This document shows positions 30,241 to 38,167 of a stretch of 43,053 bases of DNA, piece after piece. Numbering within the stretch: position 1 is the first letter of the stretch; every line of letters begins with the position of its first letter. Source of the stretch: JBBSHS01 sp038232515 (lineage in GTDB: Bacteria; Actinomycetota; Acidimicrobiia; Acidimicrobiales; JAUJNH01); contig JBBSHS010000012.1 in assembly GCA_038232515.1 (NCBI GenBank), forward strand, positions 1-43,053, written 5' to 3'. The notes under the pieces were generated by a model that saw only the letters and a list, made by a program, of their open reading frames with translations, was not told the origin of the DNA and made no database searches. The position numbers and the translations under genes are program-made.

Positions 30241-31338
30241 CTAGCTACCGGCCGGGCCGATGTTGCTCGGCCGCGTCGAAGCGTCGCCGAGGGTCCGCAG
30301 GTAGGCGGTGAGGTTGGTGATGTCCTGCTCTGTCAGTTTGAGGTTCGGCATCTTGGACCCCGGCTTCTCGCCTGGCGGGTCGCGCAACCACAGGCGGAGG
30401 TTCTGGTCGTTGTTGGCGAAGATACAGCCGGCGAAGCACGATCGTGAGTTGAAGCCGCTGAGATTGGGGCCCACGTTGCCGGCGCTGTAGCCGGAGACGG
30501 TGTGGCAACCCGAGCAGCCCTTCTGCAGGAACGCCTGGGCACCGGCGGAGGCGGCCGACTGGGTTGTCTTGTCCGGCAACTGGGGCACGACGGTGACGGA
30601 TTGGCGTTGCCTCCAGGTGTCGAAGTCGGCCTGGGGCTCGGCCACCACCCGCAGACGCATGTTGGCATGGGAGAGCCCGCAGAACTCGGCGCACTCGCCG
30701 TAGTAGACGGCAGGATCGTCAGCCTTGACGTAGAGCTTGTTGTCGCGCCCGGGTATGGCGTAGATCTTCCCCGCCAGCTTCGGAGCCCAGAAGTTGTGGA
30801 TCACGTCGACCGACTTGAGGGTCAGGCGGATGTTGCGGCCCACTGGGATGTGCATCTCGTTGGCCGTGACCACGTCGATCTTGGAGTTGTCCTGGGGGTC
30901 GTGATAGCGGTACTCCCACCACCACTGGTGGCCCACCACGTCGATCCTGACCGGGTTGGGCTGCTCCCGATCGAGTTGGAAGAGCTGGCCTACGGTGGCG
31001 GCACCGACCACCAGGAGGATGAGGGCGGGGATGATGGCCCAGGTGATCTCCAGCTTGGTGCTGCCGTGGATCTGCACCGGGCGGTCGTCGGCCGACTTGG
31101 CCCGGAACCTGATGATCTCGTAGACGAGGAGCCCTTCGACCAGCACGAACACCACGACGGCGACGATGAACACCTTCCAGATCAGGCTGTAGGTGATCGA
31201 GGAGAAGTGGCCGTGGGGGGCCATGGTGTTCTGGGCCGTGCCCTCGCAGGCGGTGGCCAGCACCACCAGGCTGACGACCATCAGGGCCAGGCGCCTACCG
31301 GGGCGCAGGGGACGGCGTGAGGTCACGGTTTTCCTCAT
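30241..31338 (-). CDS. ctaC: Cytochrome c oxidase subunit II with fused cytochrome c (caa3 type)
   Basis: The electron-entry subunit, 365 residues. The lipoprotein signal ends ATAC (Cys31). Two membrane segments follow, then a CuA domain with His181, Cys216, Glu218, Cys220, His224 and Met227 (GECAEFCGLSHANM). The C terminus is a cytochrome c domain with CSGCH (275-279) and axial Met330. Between them an unusual CFAGC pair (Cys301, Cys305) occurs inside the cytochrome domain. The ATG at 31338 gives a clean signal peptide; the frame is open 16 codons further. It accepts electrons from cytochrome c or the bc complex and passes them to CtaD. Confidence 0.95.
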   Translation of the reverse strand: MRKTVTSRRPLRPGRRLALMVVSLVVLATACEGTAQNTMAPHGHFSSITYSLIWKVFIVAVVVFVLVEGLLVYEIIRFRAKSADDRPVQIHGSTKLEITWAIIPALILLVVGAATVGQLFQLDREQPNPVRIDVVGHQWWWEYRYHDPQDNSKIDVVTANEMHIPVGRNIRLTLKSVDVIHNFWAPKLAGKIYAIPGRDNKLYVKADDPAVYYGECAEFCGLSHANMRLRVVAEPQADFDTWRQRQSVTVVPQLPDKTTQSAASAGAQAFLQKGCSGCHTVSGYSAGNVGPNLSGFNSRSCFAGCIFANNDQNLRLWLRDPPGEKPGSKMPNLKLTEQDITNLTAYLRTLGDASTRPSNIGPAGS

Positions 31339-31405
31339 CGGGCGGGGGATGCGGTCAGCATCGCCCAGCACCCGGCGTCGGGGCAAAGCGCCAGGGCGGT
31401 AACGG

Positions 31406-31990
31406 TCACCGAGGGGTGATCCTGGCCAGGTTGCGGGCCAGCGTGGCCCCGTCGAGCGGACCGGTCACGGTTTGGTCGATGTGGCCGTCGGCCGCCACGA
31501 ACACCGTGGTGGGCATGCCCTCGACGTGGTAGCGCTCGGCCACCGCCCCCTCTGGATCGGCGCCCACCGGGAAGCCGACACCCGACGCCGTCAGCATCGC
31601 CGGCCCTTGGGTGTCGGAGTCCTTGGTGTCGACACCGAAGAAGCGCACACCGTTGGCGCCCGTGGCCGCCACCTTGGCGAAAGTCGGCAGCTCGGCCCGA
31701 CAAGGGTCGCACCACGAGGCCAGGAAGGTGACCACGGCGGCGTGGCCCACCCGGTCGCCGAGGTCCACGGTGACCCGCGGGTTGCGAGCGTCGACCAACG
31801 AGAACCCGGGTGCGGCGACGGACTGCGTGCTGGTGCCCGTGGGCCGCATGGCGACGGCGACGGCGGCGCCGGTGGCGATGGCGAGGACGGCTGCCAGAAC
31901 GAGCGAGGTGCGACGCTTGCGGGCCAGCCAGCGGCCGCTGTAGTCGCTGGTCGCAGGGCCGAAGGCCGGCGAAGTCACGTCGCCCGTCAA
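31406..31990 (-). CDS. TlpA-like membrane-anchored thioredoxin
   Basis: A 194-residue thiol-disulfide oxidoreductase. The anchor is at about 29-48, then a thioredoxin-like domain with FLASWCDPC (Cys94, Cys97), GVDTKDSD and the cis-proline region VEGMPTTVF. The TTG at 31990 overlaps the stop of the cupredoxin gene (TTGA), so the two are cotranslated; GTG 31978 is an alternative. It sits between the cupredoxin membrane protein and ctaC. No Sco1-type copper chaperone is encoded in the window, so this protein may reduce the CuA or blue-copper site cysteines. That role is an inference from position. Confidence 0.85.
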   Translation of the reverse strand: MTGDVTSPAFGPATSDYSGRWLARKRRTSLVLAAVLAIATGAAVAVAMRPTGTSTQSVAAPGFSLVDARNPRVTVDLGDRVGHAAVVTFLASWCDPCRAELPTFAKVAATGANGVRFFGVDTKDSDTQGPAMLTASGVGFPVGADPEGAVAERYHVEGMPTTVFVAADGHIDQTVTGPLDGATLARNLARITPR

Positions 31991-33027
31991 CCCGAGCCGC
32001 TCCCACCACTGGGGGCGGTGACGGTCAACGTGCCCACCATGGACGGATGGAAGTCGCACCTGAAGTAGTACTTCCCCGGTTTGACGCCCAGCTTGGCCAG
32101 GTCCACCGACGGGTACTTCTGGTGGCCGACGCCCGAGAAGGGCGTGAAGGCGATGTAGGGCGTGCCCCCACTGGGCGCGGAGTACAGGGCCACGTCGTGG
32201 AAGATGTCGGCGTCATCGTTGGTGAAGGTCAGCTGGAGCCTGCCGTCGGGCACCGTGATCTGCTTCTGCTGGAAGGCGGTGCCCTGGGCGGTGATGTGCA
32301 CCTGCGGGATGCCCAGCGTGCGCTTCTCTTCCTGCCGTGTCCCCCGCACGCCCGTGACTGTGGCGGCGGAGACCAGGGCCAGGACGGCCACCCCGGTCAT
32401 GACCCCGAGCAGCTTGGGCTTGAGGCGGGTACCGGTAGCGGCGACGGCGCAGCCGGCGAAGATCAGCGAGGCGACGACCAGGCTCACGGCGACGGCGGCG
32501 TGGGGGGTGATGTCCAGCAGGATCCGGCTGACGCTGGCCACCACGATCAAGCCGATCAGGACGGCCGACACGGGCAGGGCGAAAGGCGCCACCACCCGGG
32601 TGGCCACCTTGTCGCCCACCTGTGGCGACCACGAGGGGTGCTCACGCCAGGTCTGGCCCAACCATCCCAACAGCCCCAGGGCGAGCACGATGGCACCCAG
32701 CACCGCGAATACAGCGCCGAAGGCGGCACCCGCCACCACCAGTCCGGCGCCTGCCGCCACCATCACCGGGAAGGTGCTCGGGAACGCAGTGGGACCGGGG
32801 GCGGCCACGGCGCTCCGCTCGAGGGCGGCGCCGGGATCGACCCGGGGGGCCATGTCGGGCACCCGGCTCCCGGCCACCGCCCATGCCGACAGGGCGGCGG
32901 CGGCGACCACTCCCAGCAGGAGCACGTCGCCGGGCCTGTCGCCCCCTACCCCGATCCAGTAGCCGACGAAGATGACGAAGGCGGCCGCGGCGAGCCCCGA
33001 GTAGGCCTTCGAGGCGCTGGTCAACAT
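31987..33027 (-). CDS. Polytopic membrane protein with C-terminal cupredoxin domain
   Basis: A 346-residue protein with about seven membrane segments (residues 1-240) and a C-terminal type-1 copper domain (about 245-340). Copper ligands are visible: His277 in IFHDV, then Cys324-x2-His327-x2-Met330 in FRCDFHPSM, the amicyanin spacing. The segment pair TFPVMVAAGAGLVVAGAAFG...GAIVLALGLLGWLGQ resembles the CtaF-like tail of CtaD in this cluster. It is cotranslated with the TlpA-like gene and lies 90 bases after the subunit-III-like gene. Proposed role: electron donor or acceptor domain of the second, CuB-less oxidase-like module. No family name is assigned with confidence. Confidence 0.8.
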   Translation of the reverse strand: MLTSASKAYSGLAAAAFVIFVGYWIGVGGDRPGDVLLLGVVAAAALSAWAVAGSRVPDMAPRVDPGAALERSAVAAPGPTAFPSTFPVMVAAGAGLVVAGAAFGAVFAVLGAIVLALGLLGWLGQTWREHPSWSPQVGDKVATRVVAPFALPVSAVLIGLIVVASVSRILLDITPHAAVAVSLVVASLIFAGCAVAATGTRLKPKLLGVMTGVAVLALVSAATVTGVRGTRQEEKRTLGIPQVHITAQGTAFQQKQITVPDGRLQLTFTNDDADIFHDVALYSAPSGGTPYIAFTPFSGVGHQKYPSVDLAKLGVKPGKYYFRCDFHPSMVGTLTVTAPSGGSGSG

Positions 33028-33117
33028 CGATCGACGACCTGTCGGCCGTCGGTGCGGCCGCCGCCACGCGCCCTGACAGCCGGGCAGCTGTTACTTGGCC
33101 TAACCGTCATTGGTTGC

Positions 33118-33714
33118 TCAGTTCTTGTAGAGGAAGAAGACGTAGAACCACGTGACCAGCCAGCACACCAGCGCCACTTGCCACAGCCAGGCGGCGGCCC
33201 GGACGGTGTGGGGCTCGGCTGAGGTGGCCTGTGAGCCCTGGACCCGCAGCGCCCCCACGAAGAGGGCACACAGGCTGATGACGGCCAGCAGTGCGTTGAA
33301 CACCAGGAACGTCCAGAACAGCGCTGCGAACGGGCTGCTGCCGGGGCCTATCCGGCTGGTGCGCAGGAGATAGGTCAGCCCGTTGAGGAAGCAGATGCCG
33401 AACAGCGCCGTCAACCCGGCAGCGAACATGGCCTGGCGCCGCTCACGCGCCCGGACGGCCCACACGAACCACTCGACGGTCACGGCCCCCAGGATCATGG
33501 ACAGGGTGATCATCGTGGCCTGGTAGTTGTTCTCGTGGTAGCCGCTCGGGGTGAACTTCGGCGAGGAATGGCGCACCGCCAGATAGGCGCCGACCAGTCC
33601 GACCTCGGCCATAGCCATGGCGATGGCGTACACCAGCACGCCGACACGGGTGGCGCTGAGGTAACGGCCGCGATCCTGCGAGGCCGCGGGCAGGGCCAGC
33701 ATCGGGGCGGCCAT
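33118..33714 (-). CDS. Cytochrome c oxidase subunit III-like protein of the second module
   Basis: A 198-residue membrane protein with five segments. It resembles subunit III: VYAIAMAMAEVGLVGAYLAVR with its acidic residue, LSMILGAVTVEWFVWAVRARERRQ, and the last segment WQVALVCWLVTWFYVFFLYKN matching the HFVDVVWI end of CtaE but without its His and Asp. It starts eight bases after the CuB-less subunit-I-like gene stops. It is probably a structural partner of that protein. It is clearly diverged from the CtaE at 27453-28121. Confidence 0.75.
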   Translation of the reverse strand: MAAPMLALPAASQDRGRYLSATRVGVLVYAIAMAMAEVGLVGAYLAVRHSSPKFTPSGYHENNYQATMITLSMILGAVTVEWFVWAVRARERRQAMFAAGLTALFGICFLNGLTYLLRTSRIGPGSSPFAALFWTFLVFNALLAVISLCALFVGALRVQGSQATSAEPHTVRAAAWLWQVALVCWLVTWFYVFFLYKN

Positions 33715-33721
33715 CGTGGGC

Positions 33722-35425
33722 TCAGGCGTCGCCGGCCGGGAGGCCGGCGTGGGTGAGGGTGCTCGCCACCGGGTCGTCAGGAGCCACGGCGTCGCGGAAG
33801 TCGGCCAGGGGTGCCTCCGAACGCACTTCGGGGATCTCGTCGAAGTTGTGCGGAGGCGGCGGTGAGGTGGTCGCCCACTCCAGCGTCAGGCCGCCGTAGG
33901 GATCCGCCGGGCCATCGGCCACGGGGCCGCGGCCGGCGGCTGCGGCACGGACGACGTCGAGTAGAAGGAGGACGGCGCCGAGCCCGAGAAGGATGCCGCC
34001 GACGAAGGCGAAGCGGTCGGCCGACTCGGTGCCGGAGGTGACTGCGTTCTTGTAGTGGTTGGCCTGGCCCTGGTAGCCGGCGATGTAGCCACCGAGGCCG
34101 GAGACGAGGATGCCGACCAGACTCAGCACGGCGACCAGACCGGCGGCGGCGGTGGTGAGCGGTCGGCCGAACAGCTTCGGGCCCCAGTGGACGAGGGCGC
34201 CGAAGGCCAGGAGGGTCGGCGGCCCGAAGGCGACGACATGGAGGTGGCCGGTGCCGAAGGCGGCGCCGTGGACATGGGCGAAGGCGGCGATGACGGCGTT
34301 GGCCGCCCCGACCAGCCAGCAGACGACGGCAGCGGCCACGAAGGGCAGGGCGGGGTGGGACCGGGGGTGGCCCTGGGCGAGGGTGCCCAGCCACAGCAAG
34401 GTGAGTGCCCCCACCGGCACCACCACCAGCGCCGTGGCCCACGTCGGGGTGGGGAGCAGCAGCGAAGCCGTGGCGTGCGTGCCGACCGCGTACGAGGTGA
34501 CGGTGAGGGCGGCGTAGCCGACGATGCAGACCACGCCGGCCCGGTGGTCCAGGAGCGGGCGGCGGGCGGCGGTGACCACGACCTCGCTGGCCACCCCGAG
34601 GGCAGGAAGGGTGAGAAGGAGGATGTCCGGCCGTCCGTACAGCCACAGCAGGTGGTCCCAGGCGAGCCTGGCCCCGGGAGCGCCGAACAGCGACGCCTGG
34701 CCGAAGTGCAGGTCCATGTAGAGCAGCAGCAGCCCGGCCAGATAGGCCCCGGTGCTCAGCACCCCGACGGCAGCGGTGGCGAACATGGACCAACTGAACA
34801 TGGGCATGCGCATCAGGGTCATGCCGTCGGCCCGCAGGGACAGGCACGTGACGACGATGTTCCCCGAAGCCAGCAGCATGGCCAGCGCCACCATCATGAG
34901 GCTCGTGACCCACAGGTCGGTGGCGTGGCCCACGCCGCCGGGGGGCGCCTGCAGGGGCGATGCCCCGGCCAGGCCGAGCCCCGGGGGCGGTCCCAGCAGG
35001 TAGCTGACCACGTGAAGGAGGCCGCCGATCACGAACAGCCAGGCGGCCAGGGCCTGGACGCGGGGGAAGGCGAGCCGGCTGGCGCCGATCTGGAGCGGTA
35101 CTAGGTACGTGGCCAGGCCCAACCAGAAGGGGGCCAGGAACAGCACCGCTTCGATCTGGGCGTGGGCCGAGAACAACCGGATGTACTGGCCGCCCACCAC
35201 CTGGACGCCGGGACTGGCGAGCTCGGCATGCATGGTCGATCCCACCACCGCACCGCCGAGCAGGAAGAGCAGTGAGAAGACGAGGAACACCAGACCGACC
35301 CGCTTGTGGTCTGAGCTGTCGAGCAGGAAATCGCCGCTCTCGGCCGGCTGGAGCTTGTCGCCTGCGGCCGTCCCGGCGGCGGAGCCGGCGGCCGGCGCCT
35401 CGGAACGAGCCTCGGTGATGGTCAT
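33722..35425 (-). CDS. Haem-copper oxidase subunit I-like protein lacking the CuB ligands
   Basis: A 567-residue, roughly 12-segment homologue of CtaD. Haem ligands are kept: His88 in FSAHAQ (low-spin haem), His394 and His396 in GHLHVV. The CuB site is not: GHPEVY has become GRPDIL (Arg265, Ile268), the His-His pair region reads SYAVGTHATA with no His at the aligned position (nearest His317), and VPTGVKIFNW reads VPVGALTLLW without the K-channel lysine. The C-terminal ending GLTLEWATTSPPPPHNFDEIP matches the end of canonical CtaD. The ATG at 35425 is used; a GTG at 35437 is possible. It is followed by a subunit-III-like gene. Likely an electron-transfer or assembly protein, not an oxygen reductase. 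Confidence 0.85.
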   Translation of the reverse strand: MTITEARSEAPAAGSAAGTAAGDKLQPAESGDFLLDSSDHKRVGLVFLVFSLLFLLGGAVVGSTMHAELASPGVQVVGGQYIRLFSAHAQIEAVLFLAPFWLGLATYLVPLQIGASRLAFPRVQALAAWLFVIGGLLHVVSYLLGPPPGLGLAGASPLQAPPGGVGHATDLWVTSLMMVALAMLLASGNIVVTCLSLRADGMTLMRMPMFSWSMFATAAVGVLSTGAYLAGLLLLYMDLHFGQASLFGAPGARLAWDHLLWLYGRPDILLLTLPALGVASEVVVTAARRPLLDHRAGVVCIVGYAALTVTSYAVGTHATASLLLPTPTWATALVVVPVGALTLLWLGTLAQGHPRSHPALPFVAAAVVCWLVGAANAVIAAFAHVHGAAFGTGHLHVVAFGPPTLLAFGALVHWGPKLFGRPLTTAAAGLVAVLSLVGILVSGLGGYIAGYQGQANHYKNAVTSGTESADRFAFVGGILLGLGAVLLLLDVVRAAAAGRGPVADGPADPYGGLTLEWATTSPPPPHNFDEIPEVRSEAPLADFRDAVAPDDPVASTLTHAGLPAGDA

Positions 35426-35450
35426 GCCTGGTGGCACTCCGTCTCAGGGT

Positions 35451-35481
35451 GGGTCGGCTGGGTCGGCTGGGTCGGCTGGGT
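35451..35481. repeat. 9-bp tandem repeat upstream of the subunit-I-like gene
   Basis: Three full copies of GGGTCGGCT plus GGGT, in the gap between ctaB and the CuB-less subunit-I-like gene. The gap is 95 bases long. The repeat may affect transcription or mRNA folding; no known site was recognised. Confidence 0.8.
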
Positions 35482-35520
35482 GAGGGCGGGACAGGCGGCC
35501 GCGAGGGTTATCACCACGAC

Positions 35521-36411
35521 CTACCGGAGCACCAACCGGTCCACGGCCATGGCCGAGAACAGCAAGGTGACGTATGTGATCGACCAACTGAACAGGCGCA
35601 TGGCATTGGCCACCGAAGCGTCGCGCCGCACCCGCACGGCCAGCAGCACGAAGACGGCGCCCAGCACGACCGCGGCCACGTCGTAGATGGCGCCCATGTC
35701 GCCCACCGGTCCGAAGGCCAGGGAAACGGCCCACAGGAGCACGGAGTAGATGACGACCTGACGGCCGGTGTGGGCGGCATCGGCCACGACCGGGAGCATG
35801 GGCACCTTGGCGGCCGCATAGTCGGCCCGGTACTTGATGGCCAGCGCCCAGAAATGAGGTGGGGTCCACACGAAGATCACCATGAACAGCACCAAGGGGG
35901 CCCAGCCCAGGCTACCGGTGACGGCTGCCCAACCCACCAGCACCGGCACCGCACCGGCCGCCCCGCCGATCACGATGTTCTGGCTGGACGTCCGCTTCAG
36001 CCACAGGGTGTAGACGAAGACGTAGAAGAGCGTGGCCGACACGGCCAGCACGGCGCTGAGCAGGTTGACGAGCCCCCACAGCTCCGCGAAGGCGAGGACC
36101 TCCAGCCCGATGGCGAAGGCCAGAGCCTCGCCTGGAGCCAGGATGCCGGTGACCAACGGCCGATTGGCGGTGCGGGCCATGACCGCGTCGATGTCCCTGT
36201 CGACCACCATGTTGATGGCGTTGGCCCCGCCGGCGGCAAGGGCACCCCCCAGCAGCGTCGCCGCCATCAACTTCACGGAGGGCACGGCCCGGGCGGCCAC
36301 CACCATGGTAGGCAGGGTCGTCACCAGCAGCAGCTCGATGATCCTCGGCTTGGTGAGCGCCACGTACCCGGCGGCCTTGGCCCGAAGGCTCGGCGGCGCA
36401 GTCATCTTCAT
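35521..36411 (-). CDS. ctaB: Protohaem IX farnesyltransferase (haem O synthase)
   Basis: Attaches a farnesyl group to haem b to give haem O, the precursor of haem A. It has 296 residues and about nine membrane segments. The prenyltransferase motif NMVVDRDIDAVMART and the second acidic region WTPPHFWALAIKYRADYAAAKVPMLPVV are intact. It is the first gene of the minus-strand oxidase cluster. The ATG at 36411 lies nine bases after a TAGGCT box. The haem A synthase CtaA is not in the window. Loss of this gene would prevent haem A supply to CtaD. Confidence 0.96.
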   Translation of the reverse strand: MKMTAPPSLRAKAAGYVALTKPRIIELLLVTTLPTMVVAARAVPSVKLMAATLLGGALAAGGANAINMVVDRDIDAVMARTANRPLVTGILAPGEALAFAIGLEVLAFAELWGLVNLLSAVLAVSATLFYVFVYTLWLKRTSSQNIVIGGAAGAVPVLVGWAAVTGSLGWAPLVLFMVIFVWTPPHFWALAIKYRADYAAAKVPMLPVVADAAHTGRQVVIYSVLLWAVSLAFGPVGDMGAIYDVAAVVLGAVFVLLAVRVRRDASVANAMRLFSWSITYVTLLFSAMAVDRLVLR

Positions 36412-36420
36412 CTCGGGCGG

Positions 36421-36426
36421 AGCCTA
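36421..36426 (-). promoter_or_regulatory. -10 box of ctaB
   Basis: TAGGCT on the minus strand, nine bases upstream of the ATG at 36411; no Shine-Dalgarno sequence. It lies in the 53-base gap shared with clpS. Confidence 0.5.
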
Positions 36427-36464
36427 GGACCGGCCTACTTGAGCGGACAAAGCGGGGTGGAAGA

Positions 36465-36770
36465 ATGGAGGCCGTGCCTCAGGCCTCCGCTCCCTCGACC
36501 TTGGACCGCCCCGACGTAGACGACGTCCTGGCCGCCGACCGTCCGTGGATCGTCGTCGTGTGGAACGATCCCATCAACCTCATGTCCTACGTCACCTACG
36601 TCTTCCAGAAGCTCTTCGGCTACTCCAAGGACAAGGCGACGGCCCTTATGCTGGACGTGCACCACAAGGGTCGGGCCGTGGTGTCGTCCGGCCCCCGGGA
36701 GAAGGCCGAGCTCGACGTCTTCCGCCTCCACGAGCACGGCCTGTGGGCCACCATGGAGCACTCGGAATGA
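36465..36770 (+). CDS. clpS: ATP-dependent Clp protease adaptor ClpS
   Basis: The N-end-rule adaptor that delivers substrates to ClpC/ClpA-ClpP. It has 101 residues with a flexible N-terminal extension of about 25. The core shows VVVWNDPINLMSYVTYVFQKLFGYSKDKATALMLDVHHKGRAVV, including the Asn-Asp of the degron pocket and the conserved VHxxGRA. The ATG at 36465 is used; GTG 36474 is an alternative. It is followed after four bases by the DUF2017 gene, a common actinobacterial pairing. It is divergent from ctaB. Confidence 0.96.
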   Translation: MEAVPQASAPSTLDRPDVDDVLAADRPWIVVVWNDPINLMSYVTYVFQKLFGYSKDKATALMLDVHHKGRAVVSSGPREKAELDVFRLHEHGLWATMEHSE

Positions 36771-36774
36771 CGGG

Positions 36775-37257
36775 GTGAGCCCGTTCGGGCCCACCCCCAA
36801 GATCAAGCGGACGCGGCGGGGTACCTACCAGCTGCGCCTCGACGACGACGAGCGGACGCTTCTGGCCGCGCTGCCGGGCCAGCTGCGGGCATTGTTGGGC
36901 GAACCCGGCGACCCTGGCCTGCGTCGCCTCAACCCGCCGGCCTACATCGGCGACCCGGACCTGGAACGCGAGTACCGCAGCCTGATGGGTGACGACCTGC
37001 TGAAGTCGCGGCTCGAGGCGCTCGAGGTCCTGGAGGACACCGCAGCGGCCGACGAGGTGGACGAGGAGCAGCTCGTGGGGTGGCTGCGGGCCATCAACGA
37101 CCTGCGCCTGGTGCTCGGCACCCGGCTGGACGTCAGCGAGGAGGACGACCCAATGCTGCTCCCCCCCGACGACCCCACCCTGCCTTTGTGGGCGCTCTAC
37201 CAGTACCTCGGGCTCCTGCAGGAACAGGTGATCGACGCCCTCAGCGCCGCCCTGTGA
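36775..37257 (+). CDS. DUF2017 family protein
   Basis: A 160-residue acidic, soluble protein of the DUF2017 family, which in actinobacteria is usually found directly after clpS. The sequence has RGTYQLRLDDDERTLLAALPGQLRALL at the N terminus, YREYRSLMGDD-like text seen as LEREYRSLMGDDLL, and a C-terminal NDLRLVLGTRLDVSEED. Its function is unknown. The GTG start lies four bases after the clpS stop, so the genes are coupled. Its last 17 bases overlap the 3' end of degV on the other strand. Confidence 0.85.
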   Translation: MSPFGPTPKIKRTRRGTYQLRLDDDERTLLAALPGQLRALLGEPGDPGLRRLNPPAYIGDPDLEREYRSLMGDDLLKSRLEALEVLEDTAAADEVDEEQLVGWLRAINDLRLVLGTRLDVSEEDDPMLLPPDDPTLPLWALYQYLGLLQEQVIDALSAAL

Positions 37258-38152
37258 GACCTCGGGCGGGATAGGCGACGGCGCCGGCCGTGCCCGGACC
37301 GGTGTGCGCCCCCATCGACGGGCCCACCCGGTACCGGACCAGGTCCAGCACCTGGGGAGAGGCCTGGAAGCGCCGCTCCAACGCCTCCCACATGGGCGCA
37401 GCGCGGGCGTCGGCGATCGACAGCCCGACCCGCAACCCATCCCCGGCGGCCAGCACCACCGCGACCATGGCGTCGGCCGCCTGGTCGGTGGTCACGGCCG
37501 TGCCGACCGGCCGGATGGCCCCTTCGACCATGGACAGCACCGGGATGGCCCCGTCCGGGTGACGGCTCCCGGCAGGCCCCGCCAGGTCACCGCTCCCGCC
37601 CAGAGGGCCGCTGCCGGCCGGGGCCGGGCCCGCGGCCAGGCGGCCTCCAGCCCGCACGATTTCGATGGCGCCGACGATGAACACGTTCACGGTGGTGGCC
37701 CCGACGGCGGCGGCCACGCCTGCGGCCTGCTCGGCTGTGGCGCCGTTGGCCACGGCTTCAGCCGCCTCCCACACACAGCAGCCGACGGCGAAGCTGGCCG
37801 TCCCCGAGTCAACCAGGTGGACCGGCACCGGCGACCGCTGGCTGGCCAGCCGGGCGGACTGGAGGGTGGCCGAGATTGCCGCCGTGATGTGGACGCTCAC
37901 GATCTGGCTGGCGCCGGCGGCCGCCAGCCGCTGGTAAGCCTCGACGAACCGGCCGGGTGCCGGGGCCGCCGTACTGACATGAGGGGCCCGGCCGTCGGCG
38001 TAGCGGGCGTAGAAGCCGTCGGCGTCGAGGTCGACGCCTTCGAGGTACGACTGACCGTCGACGGTGACGGTGAGGGGCACCACTTCGATGCCATACCTCT
38101 CGACCAGTTCAGGGGGAAGCTGGGATCCCGAGTCGGTGCACAGACCGATCAT
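37241..38152 (-). CDS. DegV family fatty-acid-binding protein
   Basis: A 303-residue DegV-fold protein, which binds a fatty acid and in some bacteria hands it to fatty acid kinase. It starts IGLCTDSGSQLPPELVERYGIEVVPLTVTVDGQSYLEG; the second-box serine is in PHVSTAAPAPGRF, and IVSVHITAAISATLQSA and VHLVDSGTASFAVG follow. The ATG at 38152 lies nine bases after a TAGGCT box that overlaps the start of repeat copy B. A Gly/Ala/Pro-rich insertion (around 178-200) lengthens the second domain. It converges on the DUF2017 gene with 17 bases of overlap. Confidence 0.9.
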   Translation of the reverse strand: MIGLCTDSGSQLPPELVERYGIEVVPLTVTVDGQSYLEGVDLDADGFYARYADGRAPHVSTAAPAPGRFVEAYQRLAAAGASQIVSVHITAAISATLQSARLASQRSPVPVHLVDSGTASFAVGCCVWEAAEAVANGATAEQAAGVAAAVGATTVNVFIVGAIEIVRAGGRLAAGPAPAGSGPLGGSGDLAGPAGSRHPDGAIPVLSMVEGAIRPVGTAVTTDQAADAMVAVVLAAGDGLRVGLSIADARAAPMWEALERRFQASPQVLDLVRYRVGPSMGAHTGPGTAGAVAYPARGLTGRR

Positions 38153-38161
38153 CGTCGGAGC

Positions 38162-38167
38162 AGCCTA
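38162..38167 (-). promoter_or_regulatory. -10 box of degV
   Basis: TAGGCT on the minus strand, nine bases upstream of the ATG at 38152. Its upstream part overlaps the first bases of repeat copy B, so repeat insertion or decay may have shaped this promoter. Confidence 0.5.

Noticed and set aside
28265..30244. A 659-codon open frame on the plus strand opposite ctaD
   Set aside because: Antisense shadow of a conserved gene in high-GC DNA; composition artefact.
37241..37257. Overlap of DUF2017 and degV as a sign of misannotation
   Set aside because: Both ends are supported by family-like C termini; short convergent overlaps are normal here.
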